64,000 nucleotides of DNA, taken from NCBI GenBank assembly GCA_000169075.1, contig AAVT01000012.1, positions 1 through 64,000 of the forward strand. The letters run 5' to 3'. How positions within the stretch are numbered: position 1 is the first letter of the stretch; the number at the start of each line of letters is the position of its first letter. The position numbers and the translations under genes were made by a program. The stretch is from a marine gamma proteobacterium HTCC2143. GTDB taxonomy: Bacteria > Pseudomonadota > Gammaproteobacteria > Pseudomonadales > Dasaniaceae. Below the pieces are notes generated by a model. The model was not told the origin of the DNA and made no database searches. It worked only from the letters and a program-made list of their open reading frames with translations. Positions 34,725-44,259 of this stretch are shown piece after piece.

Positions 34725-35327
34725 CTAACTAACAGGACCACTATGGAATCGAAATTCATCATCTGGTGACTCGATTAACGATCGTTCAAGATTGGCATAA
34801 TAGATAATACGATCATCAATAGGCTGAGCCGCATATTTTTCGGCAAGCTTTAGGTAGTCCTCGAAATGCCGCGACTCTGATTTTAATAGGGACAAATAAA
34901 ATGCCTGCAACTCATCATCGAGAAACGGCGCCAACTTGGCAAAACGCTCGCAGGATCGGGCTTCAATAAACGCACCGATAATTAAACTATCGATCAGTTT
35001 TTCGGGTTCATGAGTGCGTATGCCCTCTCTCATACCTCCCGCATATCGAGCGGAACTCAATTGGACATACTCGATATTGCGCTTTTTCATGATAGCAATG
35101 ACTTGCTCAAAGTGACGCAGTTCCTCACGTGCCAAGCGTGACATTTTTGTCAAAAGATCGTATTTATCAACATAGCGATAGATCATATTGAGGGCCGTAG
35201 ATGCAGCCTTCTTCTCACAGTTGGCATGGTCGACCAGTAAAATCTCTTGGTTTTGAAGTGCGGTCTCGATCCACCGGTCTGGTGTCTCGCACAACAGCAG
35301 TGCTTGTATGGCGGATATATCATGCAT
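34725..35327 (-). CDS. miaE: tRNA-(ms2io6A37) hydroxylase
   Basis: MiaE is a non-heme di-iron monooxygenase hydroxylating ms2i6A37 of tRNA. The 200-residue helical protein has iron-ligand motifs LREELRHFEQV, GAFIEARSCERFAKL and LLKSESRHFEDYL. Found mainly in gammaproteobacteria; the neighbouring trmA and tus genes show an extensive tRNA-modification set. Confidence 0.93.
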   Translation of the reverse strand: MHDISAIQALLLCETPDRWIETALQNQEILLVDHANCEKKAASTALNMIYRYVDKYDLLTKMSRLAREELRHFEQVIAIMKKRNIEYVQLSSARYAGGMREGIRTHEPEKLIDSLIIGAFIEARSCERFAKLAPFLDDELQAFYLSLLKSESRHFEDYLKLAEKYAAQPIDDRIIYYANLERSLIESPDDEFRFHSGPVS

Positions 35328-35347
35328 AAGTCTTAGTCTATCTCCAG

Positions 35348-35824
35348 CTATTCTGCTTGTTCTGGTCTCGCGCCTTTAGGAAAATAACGCTGGTAATGTG
35401 CGTCAGACAAAACGAAAAATTCGCCATCAATGGTGATACGCAACTGCTTTAGATCGGAAAAACGAAACTCAGCGTCTAATTCAAGGCCGTACTTCGCTAA
35501 ATCAGTTAATTGACTCGCCCCAGCCCGCAACAATTCATAAGCCCAGATATATGGACTTTTATTGATCGGAAATGAAATTTGCTGGGTTTCAAGTTGGCGC
35601 TTTAACAATGCCACATCGACCACACGTAACTTAGTTGCAACGATTTGGGCCAGAAAATTTTCCAATCGCTGATCAATAATCAGCTTCTCACGTTCGGTAT
35701 ACCCATTCCAATGAATAACTTCATGAGTGAAGCGCTTGCAGCCACGGCAAACGCTATCACCTATACCCGTCGAACAGACGCCGATACAAGGGGTTTTGAC
35801 TCGGGTTTCCAACTGTTTGGCCAC
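35348..35824 (-). CDS. DUF1289 cysteine-cluster protein
   Basis: The 158-residue protein has the DUF1289 motif TPCIGVCSTGIGDSVCRGCKRFT (four cysteines, probably a metal or Fe-S site) at the N terminus. The C-terminal half is longer than in most DUF1289 proteins and has no recognised domain. It lies 20 bp upstream of miaE and is probably co-transcribed. Function unknown. Confidence 0.82.
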   Translation of the reverse strand: MAKQLETRVKTPCIGVCSTGIGDSVCRGCKRFTHEVIHWNGYTEREKLIIDQRLENFLAQIVATKLRVVDVALLKRQLETQQISFPINKSPYIWAYELLRAGASQLTDLAKYGLELDAEFRFSDLKQLRITIDGEFFVLSDAHYQRYFPKGARPEQAE

Positions 35825-36291
35825 AAGCGTAGTCTTCTATTAAGCGTGCTATGAGTTCCCATGAAACCAACAACAGTCACACATTACGTCGAAGTTCCAC
35901 CTTTCCGCTATTCTATCCCGCCACTAAAAATTCTGAAATGGGCGTCTCGCAATAATCGTCAAAATCTGGTTTTTTAATAACTAGACGTCCTGATCATAGC
36001 GCGCTAGCTCGCCACTTTAAGGACTCTCAAACCATGTTTGCTGATAAAGAGCGGAGTGTTGATCAGATAGGATGGTTCCAGAAGGCCGCCTATGCAGCTA
36101 AAACCGCCGCCGCTTGCGTGAAAAAAGTTCATCATTAAACAGCAACGATAAACGGCTATGTTACATAAAATCAGCGACGGATTATCCGAGGCTTCTTTTT
36201 AACTTCAGAATAATGCCGTTGCATTGTATCATTGTCGACTCACCAATGAATGAAGAAAGTTCTCTGGCCGAAATCACAGAAAGGTAGATAT
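35825..36291. other. Intergenic gap between DUF1289 and thioesterase genes
   Basis: Largely featureless apart from one short open frame (36034-36138). No strong promoter, terminator or RNA is evident. Confidence 0.4.
36034..36138 (+). CDS. Possible 34-residue small protein
   Basis: ATG at 36034 with AAGGA about 11 nt upstream opens 34 codons (MFADKERSVDQIGWF..., ending KKVHH). The product is basic with an Ala-rich helix. No family recognised; chance or a gene remnant is equally possible. Confidence 0.22.
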   Translation: MFADKERSVDQIGWFQKAAYAAKTAAACVKKVHH

Positions 36292-36720
36292 ATGACACAG
36301 GATACCAACCCACCCGGAGTTCCGGAAGGCTTCAGGACACTCAGGAATTCAGCCCATGCAGAGACGCATGTTGGCCCTTTTTACTACAAAAAAGATGATG
36401 ATGAGCTAACCCTCGGCTTTTTGGCTGGCGACCAGCACAGTAACGCTATAGGCGGTGTCCATGGAGGTGTTTTGATGTTTTTTGCCGATTACGCAGTGGT
36501 CATGTCTGCAATGAAAGGCCAAAAGGAAAACTGTGCAACGATTAGTGCCAGCTGCGATTTTGTGTCGAGCGCTCATACCGGCGAATGGGTGGAAGCAGAA
36601 GCGACGATAACCCGCCGGACAGGGTCGATGGTGTTTGTCTCAGGTCGTATCTATGTTGGCGACAAAACCGTGATGACAGTGCAGTCGGTATTAAAAAGAA
36701 TCATACCCAGAGAAAAGTAA
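36292..36720 (+). CDS. PaaI-family hot-dog thioesterase
   Basis: The 142-residue hot-dog protein contains NAIGGVHGGVLMFFADYAVVM, the active-site region of PaaI/YbgC-like acyl-CoA thioesterases, plus ISASCDFVSSAHTGEWVEAEA. The ATG at 36292 has AAAGG about 8 nt upstream; a frame start at 36250 is rejected. It opens the acyl-CoA gene block and may release CoA from dead-end intermediates. Confidence 0.85.
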   Translation: MTQDTNPPGVPEGFRTLRNSAHAETHVGPFYYKKDDDELTLGFLAGDQHSNAIGGVHGGVLMFFADYAVVMSAMKGQKENCATISASCDFVSSAHTGEWVEAEATITRRTGSMVFVSGRIYVGDKTVMTVQSVLKRIIPREK

Positions 36721-36819
36721 TCGTCTCTAGCAAACCATTAATTAGCGCACTGGTATAACCTATGGCACAGCGGCAAGCCCAGTGAATTGCTGAAATAATA
36801 CTATACCTGAGAGAAACCT

Positions 36820-37662
36820 ATGAAACAGCTTACCACGTTGATTGATGGCCTTATGTTTGCTGAAGGGCCTCGCTGGCGCGACGGCAAGTTATGGTTTTCA
36901 GATATGCATGACAAAAAAATATGTACTATCGACCTCCAGGGCCAGCTCAATGTGGTCCTTCATACAAACCACGATACGTCGGGATTGGGATGGGCTGCCG
37001 ATGGCTCGCTGTTATTCGTCTCTATGCCTGATCGGTGCCTAATGAAATTCATCAACGGCGAAACGTTGAAGGTAGCGGATCTGTCAGCGCTTGCCAGTTT
37101 TCACTGTAACGATATGATTGTTGATAGATTCGGCCGTACTTACATCGGTAACTTTGGCTTTGATTTACACGGTGGCGCCAATCATAAAGCAGCTAACCTG
37201 ATCATGGTCGACGTTGATGGCAGCGTGTCTGTTGCTGCCGCTGACCTAATGTTTCCCAATGGTATGGTTATCTCAGCGGACGATAAGACAATCATTGTTG
37301 CTGAAACATTCGGCGCATGCCTCACGGCCTTTGATATTGCCGACGACGGATGTTTATCAAATCGGCGGCAATGGGCCGATATAAGACCCGCAGTTCCCGA
37401 TGGTATCTGTCTGGATGCAGAGGGAGCAATTTGGGTTGCGTCGCCGTCAACCCATGAAGTCATACGGGTACTCGAGGGAGGGGAAATTAGCGACCGACTA
37501 GCGGTTGATACTAATGCCTTTGCCTGTATGCTGGGTGGTCATGATGGAAAGACCCTCTTCGTACTGACAGCAGAAGATTCTGACCCTAAGGTTTTACAGG
37601 GCAAGAGGACGGGGAAAATAGAAACGACCACCGTTGCGGTAGCGGCTGCGGGAAGACCTTGA
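36820..37662 (+). CDS. SMP-30/gluconolactonase family protein
   Basis: The 280-residue six-bladed propeller begins LIDGLMFAEGPRWRDGKLWFSDMHDKKI, with the metal Glu in FAEGPRW, and carries CNDMIVDRFGRTYIGNFGF and FPNGMVISADDKTIIVAETF. No signal peptide. Family members open lactone rings or hydrolyse esters. Lies in the same-strand run before the CoA-transferase. Confidence 0.88.
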   Translation: MKQLTTLIDGLMFAEGPRWRDGKLWFSDMHDKKICTIDLQGQLNVVLHTNHDTSGLGWAADGSLLFVSMPDRCLMKFINGETLKVADLSALASFHCNDMIVDRFGRTYIGNFGFDLHGGANHKAANLIMVDVDGSVSVAAADLMFPNGMVISADDKTIIVAETFGACLTAFDIADDGCLSNRRQWADIRPAVPDGICLDAEGAIWVASPSTHEVIRVLEGGEISDRLAVDTNAFACMLGGHDGKTLFVLTAEDSDPKVLQGKRTGKIETTTVAVAAAGRP

Positions 37663-37865
37663 AAACAAGCGAAGCGTGTAAAGGTTCTTAATAGCTTGAA
37701 AAACAGGTAGTATTTGCCGGCTAAGATGAAACTAACTTTGAACTGTTTCTGCTCAGTAAAACTAGCTACAAAATATTCGACGCTATCAGCGATTATCATA
37801 ATAATACAGTCTCGTCTGCCAAGCTCAGGCGCGGGTACCATCTTTAAATATTAGGTTTTGATCTT

Positions 37866-39047
37866 ATGACATACCCGTTAGAAGGACTAAAAATACTCGA
37901 TTTCTCTCGCGTTCTCGCTGGGCCGTTCGCCGGCAGGATGTTGTGTGATCTCGGGGCCGACGTGGTTAAAGTAGAACCACCCGACGGCGACGTAACGCGA
38001 TACTGGGGTAAAGAAATTGCCAATATCCCCGGCTATTTCCATCAGCAAAATGCCGGGAAACGTAACATTTGTATTGACATGCGCGCTAAGGGTGCGGCGG
38101 GCCTCATTAAAGAACTGGTTGCTGACGTCGACATTGTCATAGAAAACTATCGGCCCGGCGTCATGTCTAAACACGGCGTTGGGTATGACGAACTTAAAAT
38201 AATCAATCCAAAATTGGTGATGCTATCTATTTCCGGATTCGGCCAGCAGGGACCGGAATCGGGACGCCCAGCTTTTGCGCCAGTCATCCATGCTGAAGCA
38301 GGATTAATTCATCGGTCGGCACACCGGAGCCAGCAGCCGCGCCATGATTTACCGCTGTCAGTTGCAGATACCAATGCATCATTACATGGACTGGTCGGGG
38401 TTCTTGCAGCCATTATCATGCGTGATCGAACAGGGCTCGGACAACACATCGACATAGCCATGATCGACAGTACCATGGCTACCGATGACCAAATTCATTA
38501 CGACTTAGAAAAATCTTGGGATACAGGGCCCTTAGGCGAGGAAATTTTTGAAACACCGTTTGGCGCCGTCTTGTTGTCTACCGATTTTCGTTTATTTTTC
38601 CGCGTACTCACCAGCCAGATGGGTTTGCAAGACCCCTCCGTCACAGGAATGACGCTAGCGGAAAAGATAGCTGCGCGCCGGGATGCCGTTGGCAGTTATA
38701 TACAAACACTGGATAGCGCGGAAAAGTTCGGCAAGGTAATGACCGCTTTGAATATTCCCTGGGCGGAGGTACGTAACGCCGAATTTATTCAGGAGCAAGT
38801 GACTGTTAAAGCTCGCGGCTCTATTGTTCAAATTGATGATCGAAATGGTGGCACTCGGCCTATTACCCAGTCACCCTATCGATTCTCTGCTGCAGATAGC
38901 GGCGTCCGGGGGCCGGCCTCACACCGAGGCGAACATAACAGCGAGGTGCTTACTGAATGGTTAAACAAGCCTCAAACAGATGTCGACACACTGCTCGACA
39001 ACGGCGTACTCCTGTTTGAAGATGGCTGGCGCCCGAAAGGCGCATAA
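37866..39047 (+). CDS. CaiB/BaiF-type class III CoA-transferase
   Basis: The 393-residue protein has LKILDFSRVLAGPFAGRMLCDLGADVVKVEPP, NYRPGVMSKHG and SGFGQQGP, and the catalytic Asp in SVADTNASLHG. Family III enzymes move CoA between carboxylic acids. It precedes an acyl-CoA synthetase, so the cluster has two ways to activate acids. Acceptor unknown. Confidence 0.9.
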   Translation: MTYPLEGLKILDFSRVLAGPFAGRMLCDLGADVVKVEPPDGDVTRYWGKEIANIPGYFHQQNAGKRNICIDMRAKGAAGLIKELVADVDIVIENYRPGVMSKHGVGYDELKIINPKLVMLSISGFGQQGPESGRPAFAPVIHAEAGLIHRSAHRSQQPRHDLPLSVADTNASLHGLVGVLAAIIMRDRTGLGQHIDIAMIDSTMATDDQIHYDLEKSWDTGPLGEEIFETPFGAVLLSTDFRLFFRVLTSQMGLQDPSVTGMTLAEKIAARRDAVGSYIQTLDSAEKFGKVMTALNIPWAEVRNAEFIQEQVTVKARGSIVQIDDRNGGTRPITQSPYRFSAADSGVRGPASHRGEHNSEVLTEWLNKPQTDVDTLLDNGVLLFEDGWRPKGA

Positions 39048-39119
39048 CCGGAAGACAACTACAATTTATCGAATCCACGTGATAATAATAATTTAACTGA
39101 AAAAAATATAAGAGAGACG

Positions 39120-40736
39120 ATGATGGGAACTAGCCTTGGAGATTTACTGGACGGAGTAGCGACGGTCGTTGACCCCAATTCGCCAGCGTTAATACATAAC
39201 GATCGCACGATTACTTGGGGGCAGTTTGACAAACGTACCAATAATCTTGCAAACGCGATTCTCAAACGCGGCGTTGATTACAACGACAAAGCTGCGGTTT
39301 ATATGCGTAATTGTTCGGAGTATAGCGAGGCAGTTGCCGCGGCTTTTAAAAGTCGAACCGTTCATCTTAATGTCAACTTCCGTTACACCGCAGAGGAGCT
39401 CACCTACATCTTTGATAACTCGGATGCCGTTGTTATCTTCTTCTCGTCAGAATTTGCCGGCCAGATGACCGCATTAAAAGACAAACTTCCCAAGGTTAAG
39501 TTGTTCATTGAAGTAACACCACTCGGGGCACAGCCTTTATTTGACGGCGCTCTCTCTCACGAAGATCTTGTCAATGAGGGCGATGGAGCTCCATTAGCTA
39601 TTGAGCGCTCAGGAGATGATCTGTTCTTCCTATACACCGGCGGCACCACCGGCATGCCCAAAGCGGTCATGTGGCCACACGAAACATTTCGGTCACTGGG
39701 CATCGCCGGCGCAGCCCTATTGGGTAAAGATATGTCGACACTGGCAAGCACATTGGCAACTGTCAAAGCAGAGCCGTCCGTTGTCAGAATGCTGCCCGCC
39801 TGCCCGCTTATGCATGGCACCGGTCTGTTTACCTCCTTGAGTGTTTTATTTGCTGGCGGTGCGGTTGTAACAATGGACGCTGAGCAAGGGCTTGATACCG
39901 CTGACTTATGGCGTACTGTTGTGAAACACGGCGTTAATACTATGGCAATTGTTGGTGATGCTTTTGGCAAACCGCTACTAAAAGAATTGGAAGAAAACCC
40001 GGGAAAATATAACCTTGATCACATGGCAGCCATCACCTCTTCTGGCGTTATGTGGAGCCGTGAAGTCAAACTGGGATTACTTAAGCATATGCCGAACGTC
40101 ATTCTCAACGACTCATTTGGTGCCTCAGAAGCGGTAGGGTTTGGTGCGTCAGTCATGGCTAATGGTATGGAAACAACGACGGCAAAATTTGCCATCGGCG
40201 ATAACTGTAAGGTTTTTACTGAAGACGACCGAGAGGTCATGCCCGGCAGCGGAGAACCAGGCTATATTGCTCGAGGCGGCCATATTCCTCTCGGCTACTT
40301 TAAAGACGAAGAAAAATCTGCGAAAACATTTAAGACCATTAATGGTGAACGGTATTCTATTCCTGGGGACTGGTGTACCGTTGAGGCTGATGGCACGCTG
40401 ACATTACTAGGCCGCGGATCTGTTTGTATCAACTCTGCGGGTGAAAAAATCTACCCGGAAGAAGTCGAAGAAGTAATAAAATCGATTGACGGAATACGGG
40501 ACGCACTGGTTGTTGGAGTCCCTGATGATAAATGGGGGAACGCTGTCATAGCAGTCATCGAAGGTGATGAAAAACCAGCTGACGAACTGAAGCGCTTAAT
40601 CAAATTACATTTAGCCAGCTACAAAGTTCCAAAAAAATTCCTTTTTAAAGACACACTGGGCCGAGCGCCAAACGGCAAAGCCGATTACAAGACTATCACC
40701 GCCTACGCCAAAAAAATACTGGGAATCGCTGGGTAA
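39120..40736 (+). CDS. Acyl-CoA synthetase (AMP-forming)
   Basis: The 538-residue adenylate-forming enzyme has the P-loop FLYTGGTTGMPKAVMW, a substrate-site NDSFGASEAVGFG, the hinge region LLGRGSVCINSAGEKIYPEEVEEV and the catalytic Lys in APNGKADYK. It is closest in feel to FadD-like enzymes of steroid/cyclic-acid catabolism, an impression only. An ATG pair begins the gene; it stops 1 nt before the next gene. Confidence 0.9.
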   Translation: MMGTSLGDLLDGVATVVDPNSPALIHNDRTITWGQFDKRTNNLANAILKRGVDYNDKAAVYMRNCSEYSEAVAAAFKSRTVHLNVNFRYTAEELTYIFDNSDAVVIFFSSEFAGQMTALKDKLPKVKLFIEVTPLGAQPLFDGALSHEDLVNEGDGAPLAIERSGDDLFFLYTGGTTGMPKAVMWPHETFRSLGIAGAALLGKDMSTLASTLATVKAEPSVVRMLPACPLMHGTGLFTSLSVLFAGGAVVTMDAEQGLDTADLWRTVVKHGVNTMAIVGDAFGKPLLKELEENPGKYNLDHMAAITSSGVMWSREVKLGLLKHMPNVILNDSFGASEAVGFGASVMANGMETTTAKFAIGDNCKVFTEDDREVMPGSGEPGYIARGGHIPLGYFKDEEKSAKTFKTINGERYSIPGDWCTVEADGTLTLLGRGSVCINSAGEKIYPEEVEEVIKSIDGIRDALVVGVPDDKWGNAVIAVIEGDEKPADELKRLIKLHLASYKVPKKFLFKDTLGRAPNGKADYKTITAYAKKILGIAG

Positions 40737-40737
40737 T

Positions 40738-41619
40738 ATGACAAGTAATGACTCAACTATGGATGATTTTTTAGCGGCCTATTTTGAAAATACGACGCAG
40801 ATGTTTACCTGTAATAATGAATCCGACTGGTATCATTATTGGGAGTCAGAAGGGTTGAATCGTCTAAACCCCCCACTCATTGCCATGAAGGGCGGTATGC
40901 AGGCTCCGAATTTAGCGTATGTTTTTATCGCGGGGTATCAAGCGGCAATGAGACATGTGTTTCCCGAAATCCCCGAGGACGGCTGGACTGCACTGGCAGC
41001 CTCAGAAGACGTCCACAATCCAACTGATAATCCGCCGCTGTTGTTCACAAAAAATGGTGGCACCATCAGGCTGAATGGCACCAAGTCCTGGGTGGCCCAA
41101 TCAAAGAGTGTTGATTATCTAATTGTTACGGCTAAAAACGATAATAAAGAACGCGCTATGGTCTTGGTTAAAATAGATCAGCAGGGATTACTAATGTCCC
41201 ATCGCGAATCACCATCGTTCCTAGCTGATATGAGCCAGGGCTTTGCGCGCTTTTCCGAAGCAATAGTCGATGCTAACGCTTTAATCGAGGGAGAGCGATT
41301 AAAAACTTTTATGAAAAGTGAGTCGAAGTTTATCATGCTTGCCTTGTGCGGCTGGTTCTATAAGCAGTCACTCAAAAATCAACCAGCATTAGCAGCCGAC
41401 TTTAGATTATTGGCAGCCGATTACTTTTCGGTATCTCAGGACAATACCACCAAAGTCACGGTGCTTGCCGACCTCGACACTCGATTGCAATCTCTTTTTA
41501 AGACGTTCAGCAGTGAAAGTAACACCAACACTATTGCGAACTGGCAAAGTGACTGTGCACTCGTATCTATGTACAGCAAAGGCGTACAAAGCCGCGCAGC
41601 AAAGCCTGTCAATAATTAG
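40738..41619 (+). CDS. Truncated/divergent acyl-CoA dehydrogenase-like protein
   Basis: The 293-residue protein has only the central beta-domain signature of acyl-CoA dehydrogenases (FTKNGGTIRLNGTKSWVAQSKSVDYLIV, then AMVLVKIDQQGLLM). Its N terminus is short and its C-terminal helical bundle is reduced, without the FAD-dimer motif or catalytic Glu. It starts 1 nt after the acyl-CoA synthetase stop, so it is translated with it. It may be a non-catalytic partner or a decaying gene. Confidence 0.7.
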   Translation: MTSNDSTMDDFLAAYFENTTQMFTCNNESDWYHYWESEGLNRLNPPLIAMKGGMQAPNLAYVFIAGYQAAMRHVFPEIPEDGWTALAASEDVHNPTDNPPLLFTKNGGTIRLNGTKSWVAQSKSVDYLIVTAKNDNKERAMVLVKIDQQGLLMSHRESPSFLADMSQGFARFSEAIVDANALIEGERLKTFMKSESKFIMLALCGWFYKQSLKNQPALAADFRLLAADYFSVSQDNTTKVTVLADLDTRLQSLFKTFSSESNTNTIANWQSDCALVSMYSKGVQSRAAKPVNN

Positions 41620-41660
41620 CGCACTGCCAAGCGGCAGCGCGCCAGCTGTTGATCCTTTGA

Positions 41661-42722
41661 CTAAACGAATCCTTGGATTTTGGCAGCTTCATTCCTTAAC
41701 AATTCCGGCGAGCCTAACAGCTGTCGATTAGCACCAATACGTTTGAACCAGTAATGTAATCCCACTAAGTCAGTAAAGCCCATGCCACCATGAACTTCCG
41801 TAGCCGTCTTCGCTACTGCTTTTCCAACTTCAGACAGATGGGCTTTAGTATGACAGGCCATCAATCTGGCTTCTTCCGGTACCTGATCCATGGCGTGAGC
41901 AGCATACCAAACCAGTGACCTGCAGGGTTCCAGGTTCGCAACCATATCAGCACACATGTGTTTGACCGCCTGAAAGGAGGCAATGACCCGGTTAAATTGT
42001 TCACGTTGTTTGGCATAGACCACTGACTGGTCAAGCATGCTCTGAGCAGCACCCAAGGTATCGGCTGCTTGCATGACGCGACCAAGATCCAACGACCGCG
42101 TATAGACAGCAGGATCATTTGAAATCACCTCAGCTTCAACCTGATCCAAAACCAGCTCGCAAGTTGTCCGAGTTTTGTCAACGGTGGTCAAATTATTGCG
42201 CTGCAGGCCCTGTGCGCTAGCAGCAACTAGATACAGATTTTTATCCTTATCAGCAATCAAATAATGATCAGCCTGTGAATCCAATACGAACAGACATTTA
42301 CCGGAGAGAACACTGCCGATTACTGCAATGCCCGCTTCGCGCCGTGCGCCAATAGTTTCTCCGAAGGCAATACCGACCCTCTGCTCACCCGCTGCAATGG
42401 CTGCTAGTAGTTCATCTTTACCAGCCGCAATCAGGGCGACCGGCGCCATCACTGCAGAGGATAAAAAGGCTGATGGCGTGACATGATAGGCCAGACATTC
42501 TGCAATAACAGCAGCATCCAGTGCACCCAAACCAACACCTCCGTTTGCTTCTGGTATCATCAGGCCAGGAATACCTAATTCGGTCAGTTCCTGCCAAATT
42601 TCTTCATCGCTGATTTCACTACTTACTACCTTGCGAACCCGCTCCAGCGAAACTTGCTCCGCTAAATATTTATTTGTCATATCTTGCAGCATGATTTGTT
42701 CTTGTGACAATCCGAATTCCAT
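41661..42722 (-). CDS. Acyl-CoA dehydrogenase, small subunit type
   Basis: The 353-residue flavoprotein has LGIPGLMIPEANGGVGLGALDAAVIAECL, AAQSMLDQSVVYAKQREQF and VHGGMGFTDLVGLHYWFKR. The place where MCAD-type enzymes have the catalytic Glu holds Asp318 (GFTDL). Shorter than the 395-residue neighbour encoded 10 bp upstream. Paired small/large dehydrogenase genes usually make alpha2beta2 enzymes acting on bulky or cyclic acyl-CoAs. Confidence 0.9.
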   Translation of the reverse strand: MEFGLSQEQIMLQDMTNKYLAEQVSLERVRKVVSSEISDEEIWQELTELGIPGLMIPEANGGVGLGALDAAVIAECLAYHVTPSAFLSSAVMAPVALIAAGKDELLAAIAAGEQRVGIAFGETIGARREAGIAVIGSVLSGKCLFVLDSQADHYLIADKDKNLYLVAASAQGLQRNNLTTVDKTRTTCELVLDQVEAEVISNDPAVYTRSLDLGRVMQAADTLGAAQSMLDQSVVYAKQREQFNRVIASFQAVKHMCADMVANLEPCRSLVWYAAHAMDQVPEEARLMACHTKAHLSEVGKAVAKTATEVHGGMGFTDLVGLHYWFKRIGANRQLLGSPELLRNEAAKIQGFV

Positions 42723-42732
42723 TTTACTCCCC

Positions 42733-43920
42733 TTATTTGGCGTCTACTTTGGGCTCTTTGGGCATACCAAGACCGCGTTCACTGATAATGTTTTTTTGAA
42801 TTTGTGATGTCCCGCCGCCAATAATTAAACCAAGAAAATACATGTACAGATATTGCCATGACCCCTCACCCCGAATGTACGGATTATCTTCGTATGAAAG
42901 CCCTATTTCGCCCATCGCGTCGATCGCCAATGCCTCTAGCTCATGTCTTAGCTCCGTGCCCATGAGCTTAACAATTATGCCCGCCATACCAGCACTTTGT
43001 CCTTTGTTTATCCGTGCAGAAAATAGTCGCATGTCGTTGAATTGCATGGCCAAAACCCGCCCTTGTATCGACATGAGACGATCCCGGAATACCGGATTAT
43101 CGATAACTTTCTCACCGCCAATTGTTTCTGACTGCATCAGCCGAATCACTCCTTCAAGCCTCGACTTTGCTGCCTCTGGTGGCGCGAGAGAACCTCGCTC
43201 ATGGCCCAGAATAGCGTTAGCAACCTGCCAACCCTGGCCTCGCTTACCAACAATTTGATCTTTAGGTACACGGACATCAGTGAAAAACACTTCGTTGAAA
43301 TTAGCCGAGCCCGTCATGTCTACCAAGGGGCGAACTTCAATTCCTTGCGTTTTCATATCGAACAGTAAAAAGGATATACCTTGATGTTTTGACGCCTCCG
43401 GCTCGGTCCTAACCAGGCAAAAAATCCAATCTGCCAATTGGGCAGTACTGGTCCAAATTTTTTGACCATTAATGACCCACTCATCACCATCTAATTCAGC
43501 TTTTGTCGTTAAGCTGGCTAGGTCACTACCTGCCCCTGGCTCAGAATAACCCTGACACCAAACCATCTCCCCCCCGATAGTCGATCGAATGAATTGTTGC
43601 TTTTGTTCCTCAGAACCCATTTCAAGTAATACGGGAACAAGCATCGATATACCTTGGCCTCCAAGGCCGGTATTGATGCGTGCACGGCTAAACTCCTCGG
43701 CGATGATACGGGACTTAATAATGTCTGGTTCGGCACCGAAGCCCCCGTATTCTTTGGGAATCGTGCGAGAGTGATAGCCGTTGTCTATTAACAACTTTTG
43801 CCATTCGATCGCGGTCATACTTTCTGTCGTAGCCGACGGCTGTTTATCTTGGTGCTGGTCAATAAAGCCTTTGACCTCTTCACGAAAGTTGGTGTATTCG
43901 ATACCAAAAGAAAGATCCAT
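42733..43920 (-). CDS. Acyl-CoA dehydrogenase, large subunit type
   Basis: The 395-residue flavoprotein shows WCQGYSEPGAGSDLASLTTKAELDGDEWVINGQKIWTS (FAD/substrate site), FFTDVRVPKDQIVG and the C-terminal GGGTSQIQKNIISERGLG. First gene of a two-dehydrogenase unit convergent to the CoA-transferase/synthetase genes. Confidence 0.92.
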   Translation of the reverse strand: MDLSFGIEYTNFREEVKGFIDQHQDKQPSATTESMTAIEWQKLLIDNGYHSRTIPKEYGGFGAEPDIIKSRIIAEEFSRARINTGLGGQGISMLVPVLLEMGSEEQKQQFIRSTIGGEMVWCQGYSEPGAGSDLASLTTKAELDGDEWVINGQKIWTSTAQLADWIFCLVRTEPEASKHQGISFLLFDMKTQGIEVRPLVDMTGSANFNEVFFTDVRVPKDQIVGKRGQGWQVANAILGHERGSLAPPEAAKSRLEGVIRLMQSETIGGEKVIDNPVFRDRLMSIQGRVLAMQFNDMRLFSARINKGQSAGMAGIIVKLMGTELRHELEALAIDAMGEIGLSYEDNPYIRGEGSWQYLYMYFLGLIIGGGTSQIQKNIISERGLGMPKEPKVDAK

Positions 43921-44259
43921 ACCTATTTATACCTCTTTATATAATGTTGTTACGATCGCAGATATCGCTGTAGTCCTGATAGAAAATGTGCTGACAGCGA
44001 GGCGCTACGCTGACAAATACTGTCGCTATTTTTCCTCAGCGGCCCGCCAACTAGCATTCAGAGACCGGCCCGGTAGCAGGTAACCTTTTAATCAAATCAA
44101 GTAATCTGAAACTATCCAACAATAGTCAACTAAACAGGCTCATTGATCAATATGCGGCTAGTAATAAGAATCATTAAGTTTCAGTAATTCTATTCACGCT
44201 AAACCAAAGAGACGCTACACTTGCACAGGTTAAAAAATAATCAATAGAGCCCAAAACAT
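43921..44259. other. Divergent intergenic region, dehydrogenase / carboxylesterase
   Basis: 339 bp between divergent starts, expected to hold both promoters. No confident hexamer pair or operator was found; the right end is A-rich with TTGCAC at about 44221. Confidence 0.35.
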
